From an uncultured Alistipes sp. (lineage in GTDB: Bacteria > Bacteroidota > Bacteroidia > Bacteroidales > Rikenellaceae), in contig NZ_CABMQJ010000010.1 of assembly GCF_902388705.1 (NCBI RefSeq), positions 1-64,000 on the forward strand: 64,000 nt of DNA. Direction: 5' to 3'. Below the pieces are notes generated by a model. It was not told the DNA's origin and searched no databases. It worked only from the letters and a program-made list of their open reading frames with translations. The translations under genes were made by a program, and so were the position numbers. Position 1 is the first letter of the stretch. Each line of letters opens with the position of its first letter. Shown here one piece after another: positions 1-8,557 of this stretch.

Positions 1-49
<49 letters not shown>

Positions 50-206
50 TAAAATTATAAATGTTTTGTTAGAGTCCTGACTATTCGTTTATCCTTATAA
101 AAGGAAATTGACAGATAAATACTACATTTCTTTTTCTCTCAAAATATAACCAGTAATTCAAAGAACCAGTTGAAAAAATCACGCATTTTACAATGCGAAA
201 GGACTG

Positions 207-238
207 CAAAGATAAGTCATCTTTTTTAATCCTGCAAA
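207..238 (-). promoter_or_regulatory. rRNA promoter P2 (proximal)
   Basis: On the minus strand a TTTG (235-238) is followed after 20 bases by TATCTTTG (207-214), an exact match to the Bacteroidetes -33/-7 consensus TTTG-N19-21-TAnnTTTG. It points at the 16S gene, which starts about 160 bases downstream. Confidence 0.75.
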
Positions 239-353
239 TCTTTTTTCAAGAACTTTGCGAATTTCGAAAAAACCTGTTCACAGAGAGCCTCAAGCTCCTT
301 TATTGTAAACTTTCAGTCTTTGTAAGAACAACCGTTTTTCTTAAACGCGGATG

Positions 354-384
354 CAAAGGTAGCGACTTTTTTCGAACCTGCAAG
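354..384 (-). promoter_or_regulatory. rRNA promoter P1 (distal)
   Basis: On the minus strand CTTG (381-384, three of four matches to TTTG) is followed after 19 bases by TACCTTTG (354-361), a full match to the TAnnTTTG -7 element. It is tandem to P2, about 147 bases further upstream of the 16S gene. Tandem promoters are usual for rRNA operons. Confidence 0.7.
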
Positions 385-654
385 TTTTTTTGCATCTTTT
401 TTGCATAAAATCTTAAATTTCTTCAAAAATGACTTTTCCACCTATATATATAATAAAGCAGCAGAAATAACACCGGAGCAAATGCACGCCCTTATGGCAG
501 GAAGCATCCGCAACAACAGCAGTTCAGCACCTGTTTCTCCCGAACCGCAGCGCGGAATATACTTCGGGCCCGGTGGTAAAATCGGAACGAAACCTGCAAA
601 ACAGAGATTTTTTACTATTTTTGCGTCAGATTATTCAACAATTACCCAACGGAC

Positions 655-1269
655 GTGAACTTAAAAAAAATATCGCTGCTCATTCTGGTGCTGCTCATAG
701 CAGACCAGGCGCTCAAAATCTGGGTCAAGACCCACATGCACCTCGACGAATCGATCATAGTCTTTCCGGATTGGTTCCAACTGCGGTTCATCGAGAATAA
801 CGGTGCGGCTTTCGGCATGCATATCGCAACGAAAGGGGGATTCGACTGGGGGAAACTGCTGCTCGGGATTTTCCGGCTCGTTATGGTGGGCTTTATCGGC
901 TGGCTGATGTACCACCTCACCCACCGCCGCAAAGACACACCCAAAGGAGTCATCGTCGGTTTGGCGCTGGTCATGGCGGGAGCCCTCGGCAATATCATCG
1001 ACAGCGCATTTTATGGACTGCTCTTTTCCGAATCGACTCCGTATACGGTCGCACACTTCGGCGGCCACTATGCGGGATTCATGATGGGCAAAGTCGTCGA
1101 CATGTTCTACTTCCCGCTGTTCCAGTGGAACGGCGTACCCCGATTCCTGAATTTTTTGGTCGACAGCAACAATTACTTTTTCGGGGCAATCTTCAACCTG
1201 GCGGATGCCTACATATCGGTCGCAGTCGTCTATATACTTCTGTTTCAGTACAAATTCTTGAGCAAGTAG
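655..1269 (+). CDS. lspA: Lipoprotein signal peptidase (signal peptidase II)
   Basis: An inner-membrane aspartyl protease that cleaves the signal peptide of diacylglyceryl-modified prolipoproteins. The sequence shows four hydrophobic segments. The first is at residues 5-22. The conserved motif FIENNGAAFGM is near residues 45-55. The two catalytic aspartates are D116 in GNIID and D184 in FNLAD. At 204 residues it is longer than the ~160-residue proteobacterial enzyme; the extra length lies in the periplasmic loop between the two aspartates, common in Bacteroidetes. The start is GTG at 655, because the next ATG would remove the first membrane segment. The many lipoproteins in this window (SusD-type and surface glycan-binding proteins) are its expected substrates. 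It stands alone, divergent from the rRNA operon. Confidence 0.93.
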   Translation: MNLKKISLLILVLLIADQALKIWVKTHMHLDESIIVFPDWFQLRFIENNGAAFGMHIATKGGFDWGKLLLGIFRLVMVGFIGWLMYHLTHRRKDTPKGVIVGLALVMAGALGNIIDSAFYGLLFSESTPYTVAHFGGHYAGFMMGKVVDMFYFPLFQWNGVPRFLNFLVDSNNYFFGAIFNLADAYISVAVVYILLFQYKFLSK

Positions 1270-1284
1270 ATTTTTTTCACAAAA

Positions 1285-1318
1285 TTTGTTGGTGATTCAG
1301 AAAAAAGTGTTACTTTTG
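1285..1318 (+). promoter_or_regulatory. Promoter of tRNA-Leu
   Basis: TTTG at 1285-1288 is followed by TACTTTTG at 1311-1318, a full match to the Bacteroidetes -7 element. The 22-base spacing is slightly long. The tRNA begins 20 bases after the -7 element. Confidence 0.55.
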
Positions 1319-1338
1319 CACACCGCAATTCCAATAAT

Positions 1339-1420
1339 GCCCAGGTGGCGGAATAGGTAGACGCGCACGTTTCAGGTGCGTGTGCCGCAAGGCGTGCAGG
1401 TTCGATTCCTGTCCTGGGCA
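1339..1420 (+). tRNA. tRNA-Leu (anticodon CAG)
   Basis: The acceptor stem is GCCCAGG pairing with CCTGGGC, with discriminator base A at 1420. The anticodon stem is CACGT/GCGTG around the loop TTCAGGT, giving anticodon CAG. A variable arm typical of class II tRNAs (leucine) and a T-arm GGTTCGATTCC follow. The CCA end is not encoded. Confidence 0.93.
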
Positions 1421-1425
1421 CGGTA

Positions 1426-1463
1426 AAACCCGTCAGAGGAGTTTCTCTGACGGGTTTTTTATT
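1426..1463 (+). terminator. Rho-independent terminator after tRNA-Leu
   Basis: A 13-bp perfect stem (AAACCCGTCAGAG with its complement) has a 6-base loop and is followed by a run of T. Confidence 0.85.
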
Positions 1464-1608
1464 TTATCTCGCTACCATCCCGGCAAAAACAACATTTACA
1501 GTATAGAAAAAAGCACTGAAGAATACGCCCATTTTTCCATGTCATCGTATCAATTCGCCCTGACGAAACAAGCGGCATTTAACTTAATTTTGCTTAAAAT
1601 TTTACGAC

Positions 1609-1923
1609 ATGAAATCGAAAGCATTTAAAATGCGGCTGAAACCGGGCATGGAAGAAGAATACCGGAAACGACACGACAAAATATGGCCGGAGTTGACTCA
1701 ACAACTGCGACAGGAAGGTGTATACGACTATTCGATTTTCCTCGACAGGGATACCAATACATTGGTAGGCGTACAGAAAAACAGAGGAATAGCCGGCTCC
1801 CAGGAGATGGGCGCCAACGAATTGGTGCGCAAATGGTGGGACTACATGGCCGACATAATCGACGTGAATCCGGACAACTCCCCCGTTACCGTCGAACTCC
1901 CGGAAATGTTCTACATGGAATAG
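1609..1923 (+). CDS. rhaM: L-rhamnose mutarotase
   Basis: Interconverts the alpha and beta anomers of L-rhamnose in the cytoplasm before isomerisation by RhaA. The length of 104 residues is exactly that of the family. The signature near residues 14-26 (EEEYRKRHDKIWPEL) supplies Y18 and H22, the residues that line the active site in the E. coli enzyme, and the C-terminal VELPEMFYME resembles the family end. A TAATTTTG at 1585-1592 could be the -7 element, which would leave a very short leader. No other rhamnose catabolic gene (rhaA, rhaB, rhaD) is in the window, but two GH106 rhamnosidases at 18788-27281 and the neighbouring AraC-type regulator make a rhamnose role coherent. It is convergent with the AraC gene. 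Confidence 0.9.
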   Translation: MKSKAFKMRLKPGMEEEYRKRHDKIWPELTQQLRQEGVYDYSIFLDRDTNTLVGVQKNRGIAGSQEMGANELVRKWWDYMADIIDVNPDNSPVTVELPEMFYME

Positions 1924-1965
1924 ATACGGACGGAGCGGCGCCCGCAGCCGCGCCGGCGTCGACAC

Positions 1966-2858
1966 TCAACCGTTACATGCAACTTTGTATTCGGACGGAG
2001 AACATCCTACGTATTTTTTGAATATTGCCGAGAAATAGGCAGCGTCTTCGTATTTGAGGCAGAATGCAATCTCCTTGATACTCATCTGCGAATTGAGCAA
2101 CATCAGTTTCGCCTTTTGCAGTTTCAGTTGCGTGATATAGTGTGCCGGAGAAACATTCGTGTATTCCTTGAATGTTTTTCGGAACCAGGAGTAACTCATG
2201 TTAATCCGTTCGGCCACCTCTTCGGGCGTAATATTTTCAAGCATGTTCTCGCGCATGATGCTCCGGGCCCGGTCTATCTTCTCGGCGCCGGAATTGCTGG
2301 CGGAACAGTCGTTGCTGTCGTAATAGATGACATAGGCCAGTATGCTGTTGGCAATCGACGCCAAAACCTGCTGGCAGCCCGTCTTTTCCTTGAATGCTAT
2401 TTCCAGGGCCTCTTTATATTGGTCGATGACATGCTCCCGAAGGCCGATTTTGTGAATGGTTTTGCTGCGGTTAAAGAAGCCGTTATTATACCGATCGTCT
2501 ATATGCGAACCGCGGAAGCCGATCCAATACTCCTGCCATCCGTCCTTCTTGTCCGGATAGTAACTGTGCCACGTATACGGCGGGATGGTGAGCATGCACC
2601 CGCCCTTGATTTCAACACGCTTTTCAGGCGTTTCGTGGTACCAGCCCCGCCCTTGCGAAATGTAAACCAACTGATAATTATCGAGCACACGGCCCCTGCG
2701 AATGTTAAAAAAATAGTCGTCCGGATGCCCTGCCGAGGGGGGGGGTAAATCGAATACCCGGGTTCGATATAATACTCCCCGACATTGTCCACGGTTATCC
2801 CCCACGACCTATCCCGTTCACTGCTGATCAGATATTTGAAAGAAGTTGTTTTCGACAT
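1966..2858 (-). CDS. AraC-family regulator, frameshifted at a G9 tract
   Basis: A cytoplasmic transcription regulator with an N-terminal AraC-type cupin sugar-sensing domain (about the first 170 residues) and a C-terminal double helix-turn-helix (from ITPEEVAERINMSYSWFRK to the end, closing with CSPSEY). The native start is the ATG at 2856-2858, giving MSKTTSFKYLISSERDRSWG. That frame breaks about 38 codons later at a run of nine C on the coding strand (2737-2745), and the rest of the protein continues in another frame. Changing the run to ten or seven would join MSKTTSF...GYSIYPP directly to SAGHPDDYF...VYISQG, a normal AraC N-terminus. As given, only a fragment lacking the start of the sensor could be made. 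The neighbours rhaM and GH127 suggest control of rhamnose or pectin genes, but this is inference. Phase variation and sequencing error are both possible. Confidence 0.85.
2737..2745. repeat. G9 homopolymer inside the AraC gene
   Basis: Nine consecutive G on the plus strand (C on the coding strand) fall exactly where the AraC reading frame breaks. Ten or seven would restore the frame. It is one of only two G/C runs of this length that I saw in the window. Confidence 0.9.
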
Positions 2859-3043
2859 ATTCTATATTGTCATCGGATTGATTCACCCCATAAAAAGGCA
2901 TAAATCGGTGTAAATATAAACATTTTTCCGATTCGGCACACCGGCACGTCGAACATTCGGCCGCAAAAACACCCGCCGCCTTTATCCGGCAGGCAATGGT
3001 CGGACTTCCAAACAACACAGCCGCAAAGTATTCCATCCGTTCG

Positions 3044-3080
3044 ATAAAAAAGAGCAGAAAGACAATCTTTCTGCTCCCAA
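3044..3080 (-). terminator. Rho-independent terminator after the first GH127 gene
   Basis: An 11-bp stem (GAGCAGAAAGA at 3052-3062 with its complement at 3066-3076) is followed on the minus strand by a T-run. It lies in the 333-base gap between the GH127 stop and the AraC start, so the two same-strand genes are probably separate transcripts. I see nothing else in this gap beyond the AraC leader. Confidence 0.75.
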
Positions 3081-3191
3081 AAAACAAAATGCCCCCGGTG
3101 GAACGGTCTGCCGGATTCCGTTCCATAAAACGGAATGGCACCAAAAAGACAGCCCTAATCCCTGAAAGACGGGAAATCCCTCCTCCCCGGG

Positions 3192-5126
3192 TCAGATATC
3201 CAAAACCGGAATCTTACGCAAGTCAGGAAATACGGAGATGCGCAACAACGTGGCGCCCATCGGTATCAATTCGACCGCACGCTCTTCGCCCATGTTTATC
3301 ACGGAGGGGATATCGGGAGTGAAAACGCCGCGGTACAACTGCCAGTTCAACACTTTCGCAGCGTGCACTTTCAGCCGTATCGGTGTCTTTTCCGGATCCC
3401 ACAACCGGGTGTAATCCCCGCTTTTCACCTCTTCGATACGGCTTCTGTCCGTAAGGGCGTAATTCCATTCGGAAACGGGCGTGAGGAAATACGAACGGAA
3501 TTCAATTCCGTCGAACATCCTCTTCTCGATGATTTTCGCATCGGCCGTCACGTTCAGTGCGAACAACAAGGGCCCCCTGTACACCGACAGGCCGTTATAG
3601 GGCATCTCCACAAATTGAGGTTTCATCGGCAGGCACAGTTCCACAACGTCGCCCTGCCGGAACGTCCGGCGTATTTCCGTAAAAGAGCCTGCTCCGCAAA
3701 ACAGATGCTGCGGCCGGCCGTTGACACGGATCGAAGCATCCCGACACCATTCGGGGATACGCAGCCAGAAGGAGAACTCGGTGGGACGGGCGACATCCAC
3801 TGTAAAACGGATATGCTCGTCGAAAGGATAATTTGTTTCTTCGCGGATCGTGACCTCGCGGCCTTTCGCGCCGACCTGCGCTTTAAAATCCGAGGGCGCA
3901 TACAGTACAGCGGCAATGCCGTCCTCCCCCTTCTTCATCCACTGACGTGAACAGAACAGGGGAATCATGCGCGTCATATTGCCATTGCAACAGGCAGGGC
4001 CGTGTGCGACACGGTAGGCCATGCGATCCTGTCCTCCGATATAAGTGCAAGGGCTCGAATTCTCCCGGGCGATGACCTGGTTGGGGCTTCCGTAATACTG
4101 CAAGGCCTTGAAATCTTTCGTAACGACTCCCATGGCAGCATTAAAACATATCTGCTCCATCAGATCGGCCCAATGCACATCCCCGGTAGCCTGCAGGAAA
4201 TACCCCAGCATCCATTGAGCATCGCTGATGTCACAGGTTTCATGCACTTCGTTGGGGCGGTTCCAGTCGTGCGCTTCGTTTCCGGAAGGTACCCCGTCAG
4301 CCAGTCCGTGATAGGCATACACCTTTTTCAGCCCGTGCAACGCAGCATTCAGGTACTCTTTTTTCCCGGTGTTAATATAAAGAATAACGGGAATTTTAAG
4401 CGTTTCGGAGGAGCTTACGGAATGGACGATCGGCACCTCTTCCGAGGCGAAAGCCTGCATCGTGAAAGGGCCGCCCAGTTCGCAGAACGTTTTATAGGTC
4501 TGCTCGGCCTTGTCCAGGAAGAATGTATCCCCGGTTTTCTGATAAAGCCAACACAGCATTTCGATATGCAGCATGGTGCGTTCGTTGAAATCGAAATCGT
4601 ATCCGTCGATCTTTATCAACAACTTGCTGCGCTCCGCATTTTTATAGTGGCGCGACAACGCCTCGATAATCCGGGAGTCACCGGTCGCGGAGTATTCCGC
4701 CATAATCGCCCGAAAAAAGACCACGTGGGGCCAAAGGTTATCCAACTCGGGGCCGAGGAAGCCGTCGGGCCGCGCATTTTGCAACTGGTAATCGATCCAA
4801 TCCCGCACCTGCTGTGTCAATTCCCGGTCACCGACGAAATAACCCAGCCGCAAAGCGCCGTCAGCCCAATACGCGGTCTGCTCATAATCGGCCCAATGGC
4901 CCATCCTCTTCTCTTCGGCGGCGCCCCAGCCCTCCTTATCGAAAGGATGGCCTGCAACGCGGATATGGCCGCTCAACCCCCGGCTCTGGGCGATCAGCAC
5001 CTCTTTCATCCAACCGGCCGGCCTGACCTGTCCGATGCCCGTTTCCTGCAATACCGAATAATCGGGTTGCGCCTCCGTAACCGTACACAATCCCAGCAGG
5101 ATGATGCTTGCAATGATTTTCTTCAT
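3192..5126 (-). CDS. GH127-family glycoside hydrolase (beta-L-arabinofuranosidase-like, DUF1680)
   Basis: A probable exo-acting hydrolase of beta-L-arabinofuranosides or related sugars, exported by a signal peptide (residues 1-19, cleaved after TEAQ or nearby). It has an (alpha/alpha)6 barrel followed by beta-sandwich domains. The zinc-thiolate site of GH127 is visible: E296 and C298 in HETCD, and the C379-C380 pair in GPACCNGN. In the founding family member the equivalent of the first cysteine of this pair is the nucleophile. At 644 residues the length is usual. It is divergent from the GH97 gene across a 435-base gap and ends at its own terminator. Related GH127 members also act on other sugars, so the exact substrate is open. 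Confidence 0.85.
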   Translation of the reverse strand: MKKIIASIILLGLCTVTEAQPDYSVLQETGIGQVRPAGWMKEVLIAQSRGLSGHIRVAGHPFDKEGWGAAEEKRMGHWADYEQTAYWADGALRLGYFVGDRELTQQVRDWIDYQLQNARPDGFLGPELDNLWPHVVFFRAIMAEYSATGDSRIIEALSRHYKNAERSKLLIKIDGYDFDFNERTMLHIEMLCWLYQKTGDTFFLDKAEQTYKTFCELGGPFTMQAFASEEVPIVHSVSSSETLKIPVILYINTGKKEYLNAALHGLKKVYAYHGLADGVPSGNEAHDWNRPNEVHETCDISDAQWMLGYFLQATGDVHWADLMEQICFNAAMGVVTKDFKALQYYGSPNQVIARENSSPCTYIGGQDRMAYRVAHGPACCNGNMTRMIPLFCSRQWMKKGEDGIAAVLYAPSDFKAQVGAKGREVTIREETNYPFDEHIRFTVDVARPTEFSFWLRIPEWCRDASIRVNGRPQHLFCGAGSFTEIRRTFRQGDVVELCLPMKPQFVEMPYNGLSVYRGPLLFALNVTADAKIIEKRMFDGIEFRSYFLTPVSEWNYALTDRSRIEEVKSGDYTRLWDPEKTPIRLKVHAAKVLNWQLYRGVFTPDIPSVINMGEERAVELIPMGATLLRISVFPDLRKIPVLDI

Positions 5127-5561
5127 GTAATCCGAATAAAAACGTTAGTTATGAGAAACGGCACCGCCGTTCCGATAGTCGGCACAAAAATAAGATAACG
5201 GCCACGCCGGAAGATAACCGAAAATGATTTTATCGCAGGACGAATTGACATTGTCGGGACAGGCAATGACAAGACAACCCGGCACCGATATCCCACTCCC
5301 GGCACAAACAGTACCGGCAAGCACAGGCAAACCCGGCACGAATACGGTTGCGGGGCAGACGCATCCCGACACAAAACGACACACGCAACACAATTACAAC
5401 CTCGTCCGGGACACGTCCCGTAAAACTCGGATGGACAAACACAGACACTCCGCATTCCGGTCAGAATACCATGCCTAAAAATCAAATTCCACAGGGGGTA
5501 TTCCGCAATTAAAGGGCATTTTTGCAACGACAGACAAAACAAATTCTAACAGAAACCAGAC
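5127..5561. other. Divergent intergenic region with degenerate direct repeats
   Basis: This is a 435-base gap between the start codons of GH127 (minus) and GH97 (plus). It contains repeated CCCGGCAC-type units at about 5278, 5298, 5332 and (as CCCGACAC) 5365, with a weaker ACCGGCA at 5313. The first intervals are about 20 bases and the pattern then loosens. No convincing coding frame or promoter match was found. Confidence 0.4.
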
Positions 5562-7505
5562 ATGCTGAAAACCATCCTCGTAGTGGCCGGGCTTCTGTGG
5601 GCATACGTCCTGCAGGCCAAGACTTTCGAACTGAAATCCCCCGACGGGGAGATAACCGTCACGGTCGATGTGGCGGAAAAAATAAGATATTCGGTTTACG
5701 GCAGCGGCAGGCTGTTGCTGGAGAACAATACGTTGGGGCTGCACTTGCGCGACGGTGTCCTGGGCCGGGAGCCGCGACTCATCCGACACAAAAGCGGCTC
5801 CGTAGACCGCAGCTTCACACCCGCCGTGGCTTTCAAATTCGCGAAAATCGCAGACCGCTGCAACACGCTCCGGCTCGACTTCCGGGGCGGGTGGGCCGTG
5901 GAGTTCCGGGCTTACGACGACGGCATGGCCTACCGCTTCGTCACCTCGTTCAAAGGTGACACGGAGGTACTCTCCGAAGATTTCACCCTGAACTTTCCCG
6001 GCCACTACTCGGCGGTATTGCAGCAGACCGGCGGATTCCGGACAGCCTACGAGGAGCCGTACAGCATCGTCGCGACCGAGGATTGGCTGCCCGGCGATCG
6101 GATGTCCGTACTGCCGGTACTGCTCGACACCAAGCAGGGATTCAAAATACTGATCAGCGAATCCTCGCTGACCGACTATCCCTGCATGTTCCTTTCAGGA
6201 ACGGGAGAAAACGGCATGGCGGGCACATTCCCGAAAGTCCCGCTGCAAACGGAGGAGTCGGGGGACAGGAGCATGCGTATCCTGAAGGAGGCCGACTACA
6301 TCGCACGCACAGCGGGAACGCGGGCATTCCCGTGGCGTTATTTCGTCATCGCAAAAGACGACGGACAATTCGTCGAAAATACGATGACCGCCCGGCTCGC
6401 CGAAGCGCAGGCGTTCGGCGACACCTCATGGATCAAACCCGGACAGGTCAGCTGGGAGTTCTGGAACGCCGCGTCGCCCTACGGGCCGGATGTCGATTTC
6501 GTCGCCGGATTCAATACGGCAACCTACAAGTATTACATCGATTTCGCCGCGAAATACGGAATCCCCTATATCATTATGGACGAAGGCTGGGCCCGCGATA
6601 CGCGCGACCCCTACACGCCTAATCCTGCGGTCGACGTCCGCGAACTTATCCGCTACGGCAGGGAGCAAGGCGTCGGCATCATCCTGTGGATGACATGGCT
6701 GACCGTAGAGAAGAATTTCGGAATGTTCGAAGAGTTGAGCAAATGGGGTGTGAAAGGCGTAAAAATCGACTTCATGGATCGCAGCGACCAATGGATGGTC
6801 GACTATTACGAACGGGTCGCGGCCGAAGCGGCCCGTCATAAAATGGTCGTGGCTTTCCACGGCTCGTTCAAGCCGGCAGGGCTGGAGTACAAATACCCGA
6901 ACGTACTGGCCTACGAAGGCGTCCGGGGCATGGAAAACATGGGCGGCTGCACACCGGCCAATTCGGTCTGGTTTCCCTTTATCCGCAACGCCGTAGGCCC
7001 GATGGACTACACCCCGGGAGCCATGCTCTCCATGCAGCCCGAATCGTATTGCGGCAACCGTCCCAACGCGGCCAGCATCGGCACGCGGGCTTACCAGATG
7101 GCACTTTTCGTCCTGTTCGAAACCGGGCTGCAGATGCTGGCCGACAATCCGACGCTCTATTACCGCAACGACGAATGCACCCGTTTCATCAGCCAGGTTC
7201 CCGTCACGTGGGATGAAACCCGCTCGCTGAATTCCGTCGCCGGGAAACATGCGGTCGTAGCCAAGCGCAAAGGCGGCAAATGGTATATCGGGGCCATAAA
7301 CGGCAGCAACGAGGGCCTCGAGCTCGAAATCCCGCTCGATTTTCTTACTCCGGGCAGGAGGTACGACTTGACCGGTTTCGAGGACGGCCCCAATGCCTTC
7401 AGGCAGGCGATGGACTACCGACGGATAGAACGCGAAGTCGCCGCCGGCGACAAGCTTACGCTGAAAATGGCACGCAACGGCGGCTGGACAGCGGTAGTCG
7501 AATAA
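5562..7505 (+). CDS. GH97-family alpha-glycosidase, retaining type
   Basis: An exported hydrolase of terminal alpha-linked hexose, most likely alpha-galactose. The signal peptide is residues 1-19 (MLKTILVVAGLLWAYVLQA). The N-terminal beta-sandwich (about 20-270) is followed by a TIM barrel (about 280-560) and a C-terminal beta domain, the GH97 layout, at 647 residues. GH97 divides into inverting glucosidases (SusB type), which lack an aspartate nucleophile, and retaining galactosidases. Here GVKGVKIDFMDR carries D403 at the nucleophile position, which favours the retaining type. E452 in YEGVRG is the candidate acid/base. It is a single-gene unit ending at a strong terminator (7528-7567) and divergent from GH127. 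The retaining assignment is inference from the motif. Confidence 0.88.
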   Translation: MLKTILVVAGLLWAYVLQAKTFELKSPDGEITVTVDVAEKIRYSVYGSGRLLLENNTLGLHLRDGVLGREPRLIRHKSGSVDRSFTPAVAFKFAKIADRCNTLRLDFRGGWAVEFRAYDDGMAYRFVTSFKGDTEVLSEDFTLNFPGHYSAVLQQTGGFRTAYEEPYSIVATEDWLPGDRMSVLPVLLDTKQGFKILISESSLTDYPCMFLSGTGENGMAGTFPKVPLQTEESGDRSMRILKEADYIARTAGTRAFPWRYFVIAKDDGQFVENTMTARLAEAQAFGDTSWIKPGQVSWEFWNAASPYGPDVDFVAGFNTATYKYYIDFAAKYGIPYIIMDEGWARDTRDPYTPNPAVDVRELIRYGREQGVGIILWMTWLTVEKNFGMFEELSKWGVKGVKIDFMDRSDQWMVDYYERVAAEAARHKMVVAFHGSFKPAGLEYKYPNVLAYEGVRGMENMGGCTPANSVWFPFIRNAVGPMDYTPGAMLSMQPESYCGNRPNAASIGTRAYQMALFVLFETGLQMLADNPTLYYRNDECTRFISQVPVTWDETRSLNSVAGKHAVVAKRKGGKWYIGAINGSNEGLELEIPLDFLTPGRRYDLTGFEDGPNAFRQAMDYRRIEREVAAGDKLTLKMARNGGWTAVVE

Positions 7506-7527
7506 TCCTACGCACACGATATGCACC

Positions 7528-7567
7528 TCACCCCGGAAAATCCGAGATTGGATTTTCCGGGGTGATT
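7528..7567 (+). terminator. Terminator after the GH97 gene
   Basis: A long perfect stem (TCACCCCGGAAAATCC at 7528-7543 with its complement at 7550-7565) has a 6-base loop and is followed by a T-rich stretch. Confidence 0.8.
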
Positions 7568-7793
7568 GCTTTCCATGATTTCCACCTATACAGAAAATCC
7601 AATCCCACCGGCAGACGACACGACATCATCAGAAAACCCGGCAGCTGGCCCCTCCCGTTCGGGAAAACCGGAACCGCCACGCGGCAGTCGTTCCGGAAAA
7701 CGGGCAGCACTGCCCTGCAAATGCCCGGCGCAACGAGCCCAATGCAGGCACCTGTGTAAACAAGCTCTCACGCCAAAAGCTGTCCCATAAAAT

Positions 7794-7824
7794 AAGGGCG
7801 GCCGCGAAAATCGCGGCCGCCCTT
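7794..7824 (-). terminator. Terminator of the first SusC/SusD operon
   Basis: A 14-bp GC-rich perfect stem (AAGGGCGGCCGCGA with its complement) has a 3-base loop and is followed on the minus strand by TTATTTTAT. It closes the operon read from 15063 to 7843. The rest of the 7568-7842 gap holds nothing I can call. Confidence 0.85.
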
Positions 7825-7842
7825 CACACCATACGACAGAGT

Positions 7843-8529
7843 TTACTCCAGCAACAGTTTGCCGGTAACGGAGCGAAACTCGTCCACACAAAGCGCATCG
7901 GGTTTGTAAAGCGTGGTATACTCCACCTCCGAAGTCATGTCATAGCCGTCCAGGACGGTCGACATTTCTTCGACAGGCACCTGCACTTTCACTTCAGCGC
8001 CCTGGTTGTCGGTATACACCACCTCGGTGGCAAACGCCCCGAGAGTCGTGTCGATTTCCCACCATTCGATGACGGGCCGACCGTTCTGCACGGAAAAAGA
8101 CTTGACCAGGCGGTTGCTGATAGCAGCCTTGTACTGTTCCCCGTAACTCTTGCCCGTAACGCTCACCGGAATGGAGCGGTTGCCCTCGGCATCATAGGTA
8201 TAAATATTGAAATTGTAGGAGTTCTCCGGCAGGGCGATCTCCTTTTTCAGCCAATATGACCCACCGGACATATCCACCGGAACATCTACGTAATCGGCAT
8301 CGAGATTCCAGCAGATGCGGCAGTTCGTAACCTTGGGATCCGAGTTGCAGAGTCCCTCTACAACCAACCGGCTGTCGCCCGAATAGACGGTCACGTCCTG
8401 TATTTTCCCGGGATAGACTATCTCCTTGTCCCCGGAAATCTTCTTGTATTCGTCCATGTCCGTACAGGAAAGCAGCCCGCACGCCACACAGCACGTCAAC
8501 AGTGCATTTATAACGGTTTTTCTTTTCAT
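7843..8529 (-). CDS. DUF4998-type surface lipoprotein
   Basis: A lipoprotein of 228 residues, last gene of the SusC/SusD operon. The signal peptide ends in a lipobox with C22 (CGLLSC). The body from about residue 40 (KIQDVTVYSGDSRLVVEG) matches DUF4998 proteins, beta-rich modules repeatedly found in this operon position in Bacteroidetes and thought to bind glycan at the cell surface. The start is the ATG at 8527-8529, because the frame upstream has no signal peptide. The gap to the previous gene is 28 bases. No catalytic motif was seen. Confidence 0.8.
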   Translation of the reverse strand: MKRKTVINALLTCCVACGLLSCTDMDEYKKISGDKEIVYPGKIQDVTVYSGDSRLVVEGLCNSDPKVTNCRICWNLDADYVDVPVDMSGGSYWLKKEIALPENSYNFNIYTYDAEGNRSIPVSVTGKSYGEQYKAAISNRLVKSFSVQNGRPVIEWWEIDTTLGAFATEVVYTDNQGAEVKVQVPVEEMSTVLDGYDMTSEVEYTTLYKPDALCVDEFRSVTGKLLLE

Positions 8530-8557
8530 TTCGGTCAATACGTTAAATGGATAATAA

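Larger units (their letters stand above)
50..654. other. rRNA leader and divergent promoter region
   Basis: This gene-free stretch of about 600 bases lies between the 16S start (minus) and lspA (plus). It is much more AT-rich than the coding DNA and holds two Bacteroidetes-type promoters pointing at the 16S gene (listed separately). A TATTTTTG at 616-623, about 30 bases before the lspA start, is a plausible -7 element for lspA. Two short open frames (193-408 and 401-658) overlap the promoters and show no domain or signal, so I do not call them. Confidence 0.7.

Noticed and set aside
193..658. Two short open frames (71 and 85 codons) before lspA
   Set aside because: They overlap the rRNA promoter region and lack homology features or a convincing ribosome binding site.
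1380..1628. 82-codon frame starting inside the tRNA
   Set aside because: It overlaps tRNA-Leu and its terminator, so it cannot be a separate gene.
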